Positions 55,554-64,000 of a stretch of 64,000 nucleotides of DNA are shown one piece after another (within the stretch, counting starts at the first letter, position 1; every line of letters starts with the position of its first letter). The notes under the pieces are model-generated. The model saw only the letters and a program-made list of their open reading frames with translations, searched no databases and was not told the DNA's origin. The DNA comes from ZC4RG29 sp035304385. Lineage in GTDB: Bacteria; Bacteroidota; Bacteroidia; Cytophagales; Cyclobacteriaceae. The translations under genes and the position numbers were made by a program. The stretch is from the NCBI GenBank assembly GCA_035304385.1, contig DATGQD010000028.1:4460-68459 (forward strand), written 5' to 3'.

Positions 55554-55754
55554 ATGCCTAAAGTTAAGACCAAGTCAGGGGCTAAAAAGCGGTTTAAGAT
55601 CACCGGCACAGGCAAGGTGATGCGTAAGCGCGCTTATAAGAACCATATCCTGACCAAAAAGGAAACCAAGCAAAAGCGCAGGTTGTCCAAGAAGGCCATC
55701 GTCCGGAAAGAGGACATGGACAACATCAGGATGATGCTGCCCTACGCCGTATAA
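55554..55754 (+). CDS. rpmI: 50S ribosomal protein L35
   Basis: 66 residues, MPKVKTKSGAKKRFKITGTG at the start and HILTKKETKQKRRLSKKAIV in the middle, exactly the L35 pattern. Highly basic. Sits between infC and rplT as expected. Confidence 0.97.
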   Translation: MPKVKTKSGAKKRFKITGTGKVMRKRAYKNHILTKKETKQKRRLSKKAIVRKEDMDNIRMMLPYAV

Positions 55755-55840
55755 TACGGGCAAGGTTTTTAGTATTTAACCCGGTTTTTGGCCTGAAAGA
55801 GCCCTGAGTGGGCCGCCAACGACCAAAAAAACGAACAAAA

Positions 55841-56185
55841 ATGTCAAGATCAGTCAACAATGTAGCCTCCCGCGCTCGCCGAAAGAGGGTCCTCAAACAG
55901 GCGAAAGGGTATTTCGGGCGGCGGAAAAACGTCTGGACGGTTGCTAAGAACGCCGTCGAAAAGGGCCTTGTATATGCGTACAGGGACCGTAAACAAAGAA
56001 AAAGAGAGTTCAGGGCTTTGTGGGTGCAGCGGATTAACGCCGGCGCACGGGAGCACGGCCTTTCATATTCCGTCCTGATGGGTAAGCTTCGCCAGGCAGG
56101 AGTCGACCTTAACCGTAAGGTTCTCGCCGACCTGGCCATGAACGACCCGGCGGCGTTTGCTGCCATCGTAAATCAGGTAAAATAG
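55841..56185 (+). CDS. rplT: 50S ribosomal protein L20
   Basis: 114 residues from ATG 55841 (an earlier GTG at 55808 is rejected; L20 starts MSRSVNNVASRARRKRVLKQ here). Marker segments GYFGRRKNVWTVAKNAVEKG and RDRKQRKREFRALWVQRINA. L20 organises 23S rRNA early in assembly. The 86-bp gap from rpmI contains a small GCCC-TGAGT-GGGC hairpin (55801-55813); leader autoregulation by L20 is known in other phyla but not shown here. A clear terminator follows. Confidence 0.97.
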   Translation: MSRSVNNVASRARRKRVLKQAKGYFGRRKNVWTVAKNAVEKGLVYAYRDRKQRKREFRALWVQRINAGAREHGLSYSVLMGKLRQAGVDLNRKVLADLAMNDPAAFAAIVNQVK

Positions 56186-56205
56186 CGGTATATAGTACAT
56201 CACAG

Positions 56206-56237
56206 AAGGGGCGCCATCAGCCCCTTTTTTTGTTTTT
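56206..56237 (+). terminator. intrinsic terminator after rplT
   Basis: Stem AAGGGGC (56206-56212) pairs with GCCCCTT (56220-56226) across a 7-base loop and runs into a T-tract broken by one G. Ends the thrS-rplT operon 20 bp after its last stop. Confidence 0.9.
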
Positions 56238-56270
56238 AGGAGGGGATTTAGCTATTTTTCGACAGCATTT

Positions 56271-56303
56271 TTTGAGGTCTTAATTGCTTGAATTTTACTT
56301 TTT
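56271..56303 (+). promoter_or_regulatory. candidate promoter of the nSTAND1 operon
   Basis: TTTG (56271-56274), 21 bp, TACTTTTT (56296-56303, one base off TAnnTTTG). It lies after the rplT terminator and 58 bp before the start at 56362. Confidence 0.4.
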
Positions 56304-56361
56304 TAACTGGATGGAACAGGCACTCCAGATAGCTTTCTAGAGCCGCACATTTCCCTCAAGT

Positions 56362-59300
56362 ATGATGAACCAACCCATGGCATCAGGCGAACCGGGAAGG
56401 TCGGCCCCGGATGTTATCACGGAGATGGACCCTTCATCGGGTAATCCATTCCCGGGATTACGTCCGTATTCTACCGACGAGTGCCACCTCTTCTTCGGCC
56501 GCGAAGGGCAAGTGGATGAGATCCTCCTCAAGCTCGCGCGTAGCCGCTTCCTCGCAGTTCTCGGTTACTCCGGCAGTGGTAAGTCCTCGCTCATGTTCTC
56601 CGGTCTCCTTCCTGTTCTGTATGGGGGATTCGTAACCCAGACCGGATCCGAATGGCACGTAATCTCGGTCAGGCCCGGCATCACGCCGATCCTTAACCTC
56701 GCCGAAGCAGCGGTCGATTACATGATCAGCAAAGGTGATCTGCAGACCGACGAACGCTCCGTCCACATCGCGATCGCGAACTCCGTATTGCGCAGCAGCC
56801 AGAACGGACTCACCGAATTGGTGCGCATGATCCAGAAGGATCCCTCCGAGAACGTCTGTTTTCTCATCGACCAGTTTGAAGAGATTTTCAGATACGGCGA
56901 AACCGACATCGGATCGGCGGAAGCGCTTGACGAGGCGCATCAATATGTGAACCTCATCCTCACCGCCATCTCCAAACAGAATGTGCCGGTGTACCTCGCG
57001 CTCACCATGCGCTCTGATTTTCTCGACCGGTGTTCGGTATTCCCCGGGCTCACCGCGTTGATCAATTCGAGCAACTACCTCGTACCGCAGATGACCCGTG
57101 AACAGATGCGCGCGGTCATCGAAGGACCCGTCCGCGTCGCAGGCGGCGCCATCACACCGCGTCTCGTAAAACGACTGCTCAATGATGCGGGCAACGATCA
57201 GGATCAGTTGCCTGTGTTGCAGCACGCCCTCATGCGTACGTGGGAGTACTGGTACGCTAACCGTGAAACCGCTGAACCCATTGACCTCCGTCACTACAAC
57301 GCGATAGGAGGTATTGCGCAGGCCCTGTCGCTTCACGCGAACGAGGCCTACGACGAACTGTCTTCGCGGGAGAAAGAGATCGCCGAGATCCTCTTCAAGC
57401 GGATCACGGAAAAGAACCAGGAAAACCGGGGGTTTCGTCGCCCGGCCAAACTTGATCTGATCTGTGAACTATCCGGTGCCTCGGAAGGTGAGGTGGTCGC
57501 AGTAGTGGATCACTTCAGGAAGGCGGGCCGGTCGTTCCTCACGCCGCCGACCTCGGTGCCGCTTTCCGGCGACTCGGTCATCGAACTCTCTCACGAAAGC
57601 CTTATGCGCATCTGGAACCGGCTGGGCAACTGGGTGGATGAGGAGTTCGAGTCGGCGCAAATGTACAAGCGCCTGTCCGAGGCCGCAGCCATGTATCAGA
57701 TCGGTAAGACCGGGCTCTGGCGTCCGCCCGACCTTCAACTGGCACTCAACTGGCAAAACAAACAACGACCGACACGCGCGTGGGCTCAGCGTTATGATGA
57801 AGCCTTCGAACGTGCCGTAGTGTTTCTCGATACCAGCCGTATCACCTACGAGGCGGAACTCAAAAATCAGGATATGATGCGACGTCGGGTGCTTCGCCGC
57901 GCCCACATCACCGCCATTATCCTTGGTGCCGCTGCCGTCATCGCTATTCTGTTCATGGTGTTCGCCTACATGAAAAAGATCGAGGCCGACCATCAGACCG
58001 AACTCGCGACAGAACTCGGAGAGGAAGCGCGGAAGCAGCGCGACATTGCTGTTGTGGAAAAAAGTAAAGCCGATTCGGCGCGACTCATCGCGCAGCTGAC
58101 CGCCGAAGAACTCAGTCGCACTAACAGCAGACTTGAGATTGCCCTCAAGGAACGTACCGCTGCTGTACTCAGAGCCGAAGAATTGCTGGAGGTGGCCAAA
58201 TGGCAAACCGAGATCGCACTTGAGGCCCGGGAAAGCGAAGCAGAAGCCCGGACCATAGCAGAGGCCCGCCGACAACAGGCAGAGAACGAGTACAACCGTG
58301 CCAACCGTCTGCTTATGCTGACTAAGGCACAGGCGATGGCGGCCAAATCGCGCCAGGAAACAGACGACAAATACCTGGCAGGCCTGCTCGCCATGCAGGC
58401 TTACCATTTCCACAGACGTTACGAAGGCAAGCAGTACGATCCGTATATCTATTCCGGATTGTACTATGCGCTCACCAAACTCGATAACAGAAATTACAAC
58501 GCTATCAAAATGACCGGACCGCCGCGAAACCGGATCAACTCGCTCATCTTAGATCAATCGGGTAGCGGCTTTTACGCGGCCGGCGCCGATGGCAGAATAT
58601 TTTCGGGCGATTTTCTCTCGCTCAAGAACCAGCCGACTGCCTATCACAATGCCTATCCGAACAAAGTGCTGGCGCTGAGCGGCGATCAACGTTACCTGGT
58701 GAACGGCACGGATTCGGCCTTCATACAGTTGTATGACCTTACAGCGAGGAGCAACACCCCACGCGTTATCCGCGGCTTTAAAGGCGCCACCAACGACCTT
58801 GAGTTCCTTGCCGACGGCTCGCTGCTGGTAGCCAGTGGTGATGTCAGGCGTCAGGATTATTTCGTCAGCAAAGTCGATATCGCCTCAGGTGCGGTGAGTA
58901 CCCTGGCCAAGTTTAGCGCCGAGGTGAAGACCATGAGCGTCAGCCCCGCTGGCGACCGGCTTGCGTGTGGCACATGGGACGGAAAGATTATCCTCGTCAA
59001 CCTGAACACGGGATCCCATGAAACCTTCGTGGAGGAAAAGAATGCGCGCATCCTCACCGTAAAATTCAGCGCCGATGGCCGGTACATCGCCTACGGTACG
59101 GACGACTATACCACGCGTCGCGGATCGGTGCGCGTTGTCGACCTGGCTACGCGCGAGGTTAAGAGTTTTACGGGTCACAATGCGGGTGTCTTCGATGTAG
59201 AATTCAGTCCGGATGGCAAGCTCCTGGCGAGCGCCGGCGCCGATCGCAAGTTGCAGATGTGGGTGCTCGACTTTCCCGAAGACCTTCCCATAGAAATGGA

Positions 59301-59532
59301 CAACAACAATGGATACCTGTTCGACGTCGTCTTTAGCCGCGATTCAAAATACCTGGTGGCATCCACAAGCGAATCCGAGATCCGCGTGTGGCCTACCGAT
59401 CATTCCCTGCTCGCCGAAAAAGTATGTCCGCAGATGACACGCAACCTGACGCAGGACGAGTGGGAGAAGTATGTGGGTAACGACATCGACTACGAACACA
59501 CCTGCCCCGGTGTCTTGGTTAATGATTATTAA
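56362..59532 (+). CDS. nSTAND1 NTPase with membrane helix, coiled coil and WD40 repeats
   Basis: 1056 residues. N-terminal nSTAND1 NTPase: NPFPGLRPYSTDECHLFFGR is the family opening, Walker A GYSGSGKSS (68-76), Walker B CFLIDQFEEIF, and RSDFLDRCSVFPGL in the sensor region. About 512-535 is one membrane helix (AHITAIILGAAAVIAILFMV). About 540-690 is a long charged coiled coil. From about 720 to the end are WD40-type repeats (LALSGDQRYLVNGTDSAFIQ; VEFSPDGKLLASAGADRKLQ). STAND proteins act as switches that oligomerise on binding a trigger; the WD40 part is the likely sensor or partner surface and would be outside the cytosol if the helix spans the membrane once, unless the topology is reversed. 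First of a four-gene set; the next gene starts 1 bp after its stop. Confidence 0.92.
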   Translation: MMNQPMASGEPGRSAPDVITEMDPSSGNPFPGLRPYSTDECHLFFGREGQVDEILLKLARSRFLAVLGYSGSGKSSLMFSGLLPVLYGGFVTQTGSEWHVISVRPGITPILNLAEAAVDYMISKGDLQTDERSVHIAIANSVLRSSQNGLTELVRMIQKDPSENVCFLIDQFEEIFRYGETDIGSAEALDEAHQYVNLILTAISKQNVPVYLALTMRSDFLDRCSVFPGLTALINSSNYLVPQMTREQMRAVIEGPVRVAGGAITPRLVKRLLNDAGNDQDQLPVLQHALMRTWEYWYANRETAEPIDLRHYNAIGGIAQALSLHANEAYDELSSREKEIAEILFKRITEKNQENRGFRRPAKLDLICELSGASEGEVVAVVDHFRKAGRSFLTPPTSVPLSGDSVIELSHESLMRIWNRLGNWVDEEFESAQMYKRLSEAAAMYQIGKTGLWRPPDLQLALNWQNKQRPTRAWAQRYDEAFERAVVFLDTSRITYEAELKNQDMMRRRVLRRAHITAIILGAAAVIAILFMVFAYMKKIEADHQTELATELGEEARKQRDIAVVEKSKADSARLIAQLTAEELSRTNSRLEIALKERTAAVLRAEELLEVAKWQTEIALEARESEAEARTIAEARRQQAENEYNRANRLLMLTKAQAMAAKSRQETDDKYLAGLLAMQAYHFHRRYEGKQYDPYIYSGLYYALTKLDNRNYNAIKMTGPPRNRINSLILDQSGSGFYAAGADGRIFSGDFLSLKNQPTAYHNAYPNKVLALSGDQRYLVNGTDSAFIQLYDLTARSNTPRVIRGFKGATNDLEFLADGSLLVASGDVRRQDYFVSKVDIASGAVSTLAKFSAEVKTMSVSPAGDRLACGTWDGKIILVNLNTGSHETFVEEKNARILTVKFSADGRYIAYGTDDYTTRRGSVRVVDLATREVKSFTGHNAGVFDVEFSPDGKLLASAGADRKLQMWVLDFPEDLPIEMDNNNGYLFDVVFSRDSKYLVASTSESEIRVWPTDHSLLAEKVCPQMTRNLTQDEWEKYVGNDIDYEHTCPGVLVNDY

Positions 59533-59533
59533 T

Positions 59534-60670
59534 ATGCGCAGACGTCTACCGAGCCTGATCTTGTGTCTTCAGCTTCTTCTTTGCGTCGGCGCTTACGCCC
59601 AGTCGAGCGATGATTGCGAAATCATTCTCAACCAGGCCGCCGAGGAAGTCAACGCTGGACACTTCCTGGGTATAGACTCACTGCTGGCCGACTGTCTTAA
59701 AGGTGGATTCACCAGGGAGCAACGCCAGCGCGCGTACCTTTTGCTCACTCAGGTGTACCTTCTCCTCGATGATCCGCAAAGCGCGGAAGAGAGTTACCTC
59801 GAACTTCTTCGCGCCAATCCTGAATTCGTTACTGACCCGGCCCGCGATCCTATCGACGTAGTTTACCTGAGTAAAAGATTTACGTCTACGCCTATTTTTT
59901 CCCTGTTGGGTCGTATCGGTGGCAACGTCACCTTTGTCAACGTGCTGCGTGAGATGAGCCTCTCAGGCGTGCCGCTCGACACGCGATATGTGCTGTTGCC
60001 GGGATGGACCGTGGCGCTGGGTGTCAACTATAACGTCAACGACAGACTTAGCATAGGCACTGAACTTCAATATGCACACACGGCCTATCGCCGGGAACAA
60101 AGGGGGCTATGGACCACCGATGATGCCATCCTTCAGGACCGGCTGGGATGGTTCAACCTTCCCGTGACGGTCATCTACAACTTCAAGACGGGTAAGATTG
60201 TGCCGTATGCATACGGAGGCGTCGCCCTCAACTACCTGTTCAGTAGCAAAGCAAATCCAACGCTTAACGATCGATTTACGACGGGCAGCGAATCTATGAC
60301 ACCCTCGGAAAGTCCTATAGTCAAGTATGATCACAAGAGAAATACCTGGAACTGGTCGCTGGTAGCCGGCGGTGGGCTGCGGTATAAGTGGGGCCTTCAT
60401 TACCTGTTTGCCGACGTCCGATATACGCTGGGGATGAAGAATGTGATGGACTACGGTGGTGTGGTTCACGATTATACGAAAGACGGTGCACAATTGATAT
60501 CCAGTTCCGAACCCACGTGGCGGTACGCCAGCGCCGACGACTTTTTCAAACTGAACCATCTGTACTTCACAGTTGGGTACATGCACCAGCTCTACAACCC
60601 CAGAAAGCTCAAGCAGGCCCGTACCGGTTCGGTGCTAAGAAACATTCTTCGCGGGAAACATGATGAATAG
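59534..60670 (+). CDS. secreted outer-membrane beta-barrel protein with N-terminal helical repeat
   Basis: 378 residues from ATG 59534 (ATG 59522 is also possible). Signal peptide to about residue 22 (GAYAQ). Residues 25-115 are TPR-like (FTREQRQRAYLLLTQVYLLL; SAEESYLELLRANPEF), followed by a beta-barrel-like domain (TVALGVNYNVNDRLSIGTEL; IVPYAYGGVALNYLFSSK; HYLFADVRYTLGM). No known family name is clear. It is directly between the nSTAND1 NTPase and a lipoprotein whose start overlaps its end. Confidence 0.85.
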   Translation: MRRRLPSLILCLQLLLCVGAYAQSSDDCEIILNQAAEEVNAGHFLGIDSLLADCLKGGFTREQRQRAYLLLTQVYLLLDDPQSAEESYLELLRANPEFVTDPARDPIDVVYLSKRFTSTPIFSLLGRIGGNVTFVNVLREMSLSGVPLDTRYVLLPGWTVALGVNYNVNDRLSIGTELQYAHTAYRREQRGLWTTDDAILQDRLGWFNLPVTVIYNFKTGKIVPYAYGGVALNYLFSSKANPTLNDRFTTGSESMTPSESPIVKYDHKRNTWNWSLVAGGGLRYKWGLHYLFADVRYTLGMKNVMDYGGVVHDYTKDGAQLISSSEPTWRYASADDFFKLNHLYFTVGYMHQLYNPRKLKQARTGSVLRNILRGKHDE

Positions 60671-61988
60671 AAGCGGCAACCATATCGCCCTGATGTTCAT
60701 GGTACTCGTGCTGACGATGCTGACGACGGTTTCCTGTGATACAGAGAATAATCTGGATCCTGTGTACGAAGATTACTTCGTAAAGCTCTTTGGCGACGAA
60801 GGGTATCAGGAAGGTGTAGACCTTGTCGTGGAAGAGGCTACCGAAACCGTATTGCTACTGGGTACCACCACTGAGCCCGATGGAAGCAGACGGGTATTTT
60901 TGGTGAAGGCCGACTGGGCGGGCAATCTGTTGTGGCAAAAAAAGCTGGGCGGCCCAGACGACCAGGCGCGCGATATTGAGCCGGCCAACAACGGCGGCTA
61001 TATAATCCTTACCGAATCAAAAGATCCGGAGTCGCCCGACCCTACGGAAAATGTGAAACTCCTCCTCATAACGCCTGAAGGTGAAAAGACGGACAGTGTT
61101 GTGTTCGGCTCGCCTATGCTGGAAGGAGTGGACTATGGCATTGAGAAACCGAGGACGGTGACCACACTCGACGATGGCTACCTGGTGACCGGCTCGTTGG
61201 AGTACACGACGATGGAGGCCGACGAGGGTTTGAAAAGGGTGAGCTACATGAAACTCAGGTTTAATAACGACCTGGAATGGGATGAAGATTTCTTGTACTA
61301 CAACAGCCAGGCGGAGGTTGCCTCAGGCGTACGATCGGTGCGCGCGGGCGGCGATCACATTTATTTGCTCGGCTCAGACAATAAGTTGTTCAGAACTGAG
61401 AACGGCGCCAACCATAATTTCTGGCTGTTCGGCTTCGATGGCAACGGTCTGCCAGTCGGCAACAAAGACCTTCCGCTCAGCGACGACAGGCCGGGCATGG
61501 ATGAATTTCTCAACGCCGTATGTCCTTCGTTTGGTGCGGGCTTTTTCCTGGTGGGAACGCAGGTCGATCCTTCCGGACGTCAGGATATTTACGTCAGTCA
61601 CGTAGCTAACGACAATGGGACGCTGCTGCCCAGCGGACCCGGAAACAGGGTGTTGCCCGCGGATGGTGTCGACCGGCGTATTAACCCCGTATCGGTATGC
61701 AGGGCCACACGAGGCCAGCAAGGCTATCTGATCCTGGGGACGGAAGGCGATGAGGGCACACGGAACATTTGGTTATGCAAGGTCAGTGTCTCAGGTGAAA
61801 CTGTGTATTGGTCGTCTCCGTTCGGCGCGGGGGATCGCAACGACGACAGGGCAGGGGCGGTAGCCGAACTGCCCGATGGACATATACTGGTTGTTGGCAC
61901 CATCAACGTCGGTGTGAGCAACATGAAGATGGGATTTTTCAAACTCAATGCTGCGGGACGATTTGCACCGCAGCCGGCATTACCCTGA
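60660..61988 (+). CDS. lipoprotein with propeller-like repeats
   Basis: 442 residues from ATG 60660, overlapping the previous gene by 11 bp (ATG 60663 is equally possible). Lipobox TTVSC (Cys26). The mature part repeats a pattern of the kind seen in bacterial beta-propeller 'delta-60 repeat' proteins (VLLLGTTTEPDGSRRVFLVK, GGYIILTESKDPESP, DDGYLVTGSLEYTTM, GYLILGTEGDEGTRNIWLCK, ELPDGHILVVGTINVG). Function unknown; surface or periplasmic display is predicted. Same operon as its neighbours. Confidence 0.83.
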   Translation: MMNRSGNHIALMFMVLVLTMLTTVSCDTENNLDPVYEDYFVKLFGDEGYQEGVDLVVEEATETVLLLGTTTEPDGSRRVFLVKADWAGNLLWQKKLGGPDDQARDIEPANNGGYIILTESKDPESPDPTENVKLLLITPEGEKTDSVVFGSPMLEGVDYGIEKPRTVTTLDDGYLVTGSLEYTTMEADEGLKRVSYMKLRFNNDLEWDEDFLYYNSQAEVASGVRSVRAGGDHIYLLGSDNKLFRTENGANHNFWLFGFDGNGLPVGNKDLPLSDDRPGMDEFLNAVCPSFGAGFFLVGTQVDPSGRQDIYVSHVANDNGTLLPSGPGNRVLPADGVDRRINPVSVCRATRGQQGYLILGTEGDEGTRNIWLCKVSVSGETVYWSSPFGAGDRNDDRAGAVAELPDGHILVVGTINVGVSNMKMGFFKLNAAGRFAPQPALP

Positions 61989-62009
61989 GAAAGGGGACGA
62001 AAGAACGCA

Positions 62010-64000
62010 ATGAAAAGGATCGCATTGTATAGTACATTCCTGGTAGGACTCCTCGGCGGAACTTTTATGCCGTCGGAAGACCTGCACGCGCAATGCACGA
62101 TCACCAATCTCGATCCGACGTATTGCAGCAGCGACGCGCCGGTAGCGTTGACCAGTTCTCCCGGGGGACTGTTGTTCTATCGTGCCGGCGTATCGACGCC
62201 AATCGTGTCTTACGATCCTTCGACTGTTACTGGCGCCGACACGGTGGTGGCAACCAGTGGTGTGGCCTCGAACTATACGGTATCCACTGCAGGAACATTT
62301 GCGCCCATTACGCCACCGGCCGGCAGTGCGAGCATTCCACTGGTCGACAACTCAGAAACAGGTCCTGTATCCCTCGGCTTTACATTTAATTTCTTTGGCG
62401 CCGATTATACCAATGTTTATATCGGTTCGAACGCCATCATTGGATTTACTGCCGGAGTCAGTACACCGCTCAATCAGGCACTTCCCAATGCTGCGGCGCC
62501 CAATAATATTATTGCGCTCGCCTGGGATGAGATGACGCCGGCGCCCGGCCCTATTGAATATTTTGTTGTGGGACGAAGCCCCTTCCGGAAGTTCGTCGTG
62601 AATTATAATGTGTACCGCGACAGTAACCCGCTCTTCGCGGTGCAAACCCAGGTGCAGTTGCACGAAACAACCAACATCATTGAAATTCACTCAACGAACG
62701 TCAACATTCCCATCAACTTCCCGACGATGGGAATCGAAAATGCCACAGGTACTGTCGGTGTTCCGGTTCCGGGACGCAATGATGAGTCGTTTTCTGTTTC
62801 CAACGACTACGTTGCGTTTATCCCCGAATGCGTTGACATTCGGTATGTAACCGTCAACGAAGCGCCCACTGTCGCGGATGCTGGCCCTGAGGAAATCGAG
62901 CAATGCAACAATGGGACATTCGCCATGAGTGCGAACACTCCTGCTGTTGGGACAGGCACGTGGACGGTGGTGTCGGGGACGGCAACCATTGCCAATCCTT
63001 CTTCCGCGACGACTACGATCACCGGGGTTCCGTCAGGGACCTCAGCAACCTTGCGTTGGACGATCGACAATGGGGTCTGCGATCCGAGTTCGGATGAGAT
63101 CGTCCTTACCAATCATGCGGCACCTTCCGCAGCCGTTGCCGGCATCGATCAGGAACAGTGTAACGACGGCGTCTTCACCATGGCGGCTACCGATCCTGCA
63201 ATAGGTTCCGGCACCTGGAGTATCATATCAGGCAGCGCTACCATCACAAATCCTTCGGCTTACAACACTACGGTAACTGGTGTAGCGGCTGGTTCTTCGG
63301 TTACTTTGGAGTGGCGTGTGGAGAACGGGACGTGTGCCGACAATGTCGACCAGGTTGTGATTACCAACCTGGCACCCCCGACAACAGCCGACGCGGGTGC
63401 TGGTCCCATTGAACAATGTAACAACGGCACCTTTGTCATGAGTGCCAATACGCCGATTGTCGGCACAGGTACTTGGAGCGTTGTTTCAGGAACCGCTACG
63501 ATTACCAACCCAACATCGCCGACCACCACCATCACCGGCGTTCCCGCAGGCACGTCTGCGACGCTGCGCTGGACGATCGACAATGGCGTGTGCGCGGAAA
63601 GTACTTCTGATATTGTACTGACCAACCATCAGCTTCCTTCCGCAGCCGTTGCCGGCATCGACCAGGAGCAGTGTAACGACGGCGTCTTCACCATGGCCGC
63701 TACCGATCCCGCGATTGGAAGCGGCACCTGGAGTATCATTTCAGGCAGCGCTACCATCACAAATCCTTCGGCTTACAACACCACCGTAACCGGTGTAGCA
63801 GCCGGTTCTTCGGTGACTTTGGAGTGGCGCGTTGAGAACGGTACGTGTGCCGACAATGTCGATCAGGTTGTGATTACCAACCTGGCACCCCCGACAACGG
63901 CGGACGCGGGTGCTGGTCCGATTGAACAATGTAACAATGGCACCTTTATCATGAGTGCCAATACGCCGATTGTGGGGGAGGGTACATGGAGCGTTGTTTC
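62010..64000 (+). CDS. large secreted repeat protein (PKD-like domains), 3' end beyond window
   Basis: Open from ATG 62010 to the end of the window (663 codons and two bases, no stop). Signal peptide to about residue 28 (DLHAQ). Residues 28-~285 form a separate N-terminal region (CTITNLDPTYCSSDAPVALT; LGFTFNFFGADYTNVYIGSN) that resembles the lead domain of Bacteroidota adhesins. From about 295 two alternating ~85-residue modules repeat: A (EQCNNGTFxMSANTPxVG) and B (EQCNDGVFTMAATDPAIG), each ending in TxTGVxxGxSxTLxW and NGxC. This is the PKD-like repeat type of gliding-motility-type surface proteins usually exported by type IX secretion; the C-terminal sorting domain would be beyond the window. 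It starts 21 bp after the lipoprotein. Confidence 0.88.
   Translation, partial: MKRIALYSTFLVGLLGGTFMPSEDLHAQCTITNLDPTYCSSDAPVALTSSPGGLLFYRAGVSTPIVSYDPSTVTGADTVVATSGVASNYTVSTAGTFAPITPPAGSASIPLVDNSETGPVSLGFTFNFFGADYTNVYIGSNAIIGFTAGVSTPLNQALPNAAAPNNIIALAWDEMTPAPGPIEYFVVGRSPFRKFVVNYNVYRDSNPLFAVQTQVQLHETTNIIEIHSTNVNIPINFPTMGIENATGTVGVPVPGRNDESFSVSNDYVAFIPECVDIRYVTVNEAPTVADAGPEEIEQCNNGTFAMSANTPAVGTGTWTVVSGTATIANPSSATTTITGVPSGTSATLRWTIDNGVCDPSSDEIVLTNHAAPSAAVAGIDQEQCNDGVFTMAATDPAIGSGTWSIISGSATITNPSAYNTTVTGVAAGSSVTLEWRVENGTCADNVDQVVITNLAPPTTADAGAGPIEQCNNGTFVMSANTPIVGTGTWSVVSGTATITNPTSPTTTITGVPAGTSATLRWTIDNGVCAESTSDIVLTNHQLPSAAVAGIDQEQCNDGVFTMAATDPAIGSGTWSIISGSATITNPSAYNTTVTGVAAGSSVTLEWRVENGTCADNVDQVVITNLAPPTTADAGAGPIEQCNNGTFIMSANTPIVGEGTWSVV
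62904..64000 (+). repeat. 513-bp tandem super-repeats
   Basis: The Cys codon of module A recurs at 62904, 63417 and 63930, and that of module B at 63159 and 63672: exactly 513 bp (171 codons) each. The second and later copies are nearly identical at the DNA level (63159-63410 versus 63672-63923), while the first A copy is more diverged, so the array has grown recently. It continues off the window. Confidence 0.92.

Noticed and set aside
56362..59532. Avs-type antiphage STAND protein
   Set aside because: There is no nuclease or other effector domain, and the gene is fused into an envelope-protein operon; a defence role cannot be excluded but is not supported.
62904..64000. Possible CRISPR or transposon repeats
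   Set aside because: The 513-bp units are in-frame domain repeats of one ORF.

Overview
The window reads as chromosomal DNA of a free-living Bacteroidota, most likely of the order Cytophagales. The grounds are: the thrS-infC-rpmI-rplT order; the serC-serA-DUF1015 cluster; DUF5686, SprB-repeat and PKD-like repeat proteins; many short lipoprotein signals; few Shine-Dalgarno sequences; and several upstream elements of the Bacteroidota sigma type (TTTG about 20 bp before TAnnTTTG). Base composition looks moderately GC-rich (my estimate is just over half) and even throughout. I see no tRNA, rRNA, insertion sequence, prophage or CRISPR array. The genus cannot be fixed from the sequence alone.

Region 1 (1-22.4 kb) is rich in sugar oxidation functions. 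It holds two PVC-type membrane-bound dehydrogenase lipoproteins (one cut by the window start, one carrying a cytochrome c and a discoidin-like tail), three Tat-exported Gfo/Idh/MocA oxidoreductases, a secreted xylose-isomerase-like TIM barrel, a GH172 glycosidase, an AraC regulator, and a Tat-exported DsrE-like protein beside a TauE/SafE exporter. A TetR-TolC-adaptor-RND efflux operon (17361 down to 10637) sits in the middle; an inverted repeat covers its probable promoter. A sterol-desaturase-like gene ends the region against an SRPBCC gene, with a long inverted repeat between them.

Region 2 (22.4-34.7 kb) is mostly minus strand: an ECF sigma factor overlapping a four-helix membrane protein, an MsbA-like ABC exporter, the serine biosynthesis cluster, then a RhlE-like RNA helicase, a Rieske oxygenase, cardiolipin synthase and a secreted orphan.

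Region 3 (34.8-44.7 kb) carries a second ECF sigma factor, a protein that appears to join a cytoplasmic head, one membrane helix and an outer-membrane-type beta domain, a lipoprotein with five CHRD repeats of exactly 369 bp each, two SprB-repeat lipoproteins ending in a CX4CH monoheme-like domain, an OB-fold protein, a YceI protein, and a sugar-acid dehydratase plus FAH-family dehydratase pair that fits an oxidative pentose (Weimberg-type) route.

Region 4 (44.7-56.2 kb) is housekeeping: a TPR protein, etfB-etfA, a bifunctional nuclease, a CNT nucleoside transporter, a TrmH methyltransferase, a SanA-like protein, a DUF5686 outer-membrane protein, and thrS-infC-rpmI-rplT. infC starts at a non-canonical ATT. 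A clear intrinsic terminator ends this block.

Region 5 (56.3-64 kb) is a tightly packed plus-strand set: an nSTAND1-WD40 NTPase with a membrane helix, an outer-membrane beta-barrel protein, a propeller-like lipoprotein, and the start of a large secreted repeat protein (513-bp super-repeats) that runs off the window. This is the best candidate here for an undescribed multi-protein system, but its function is inference only.
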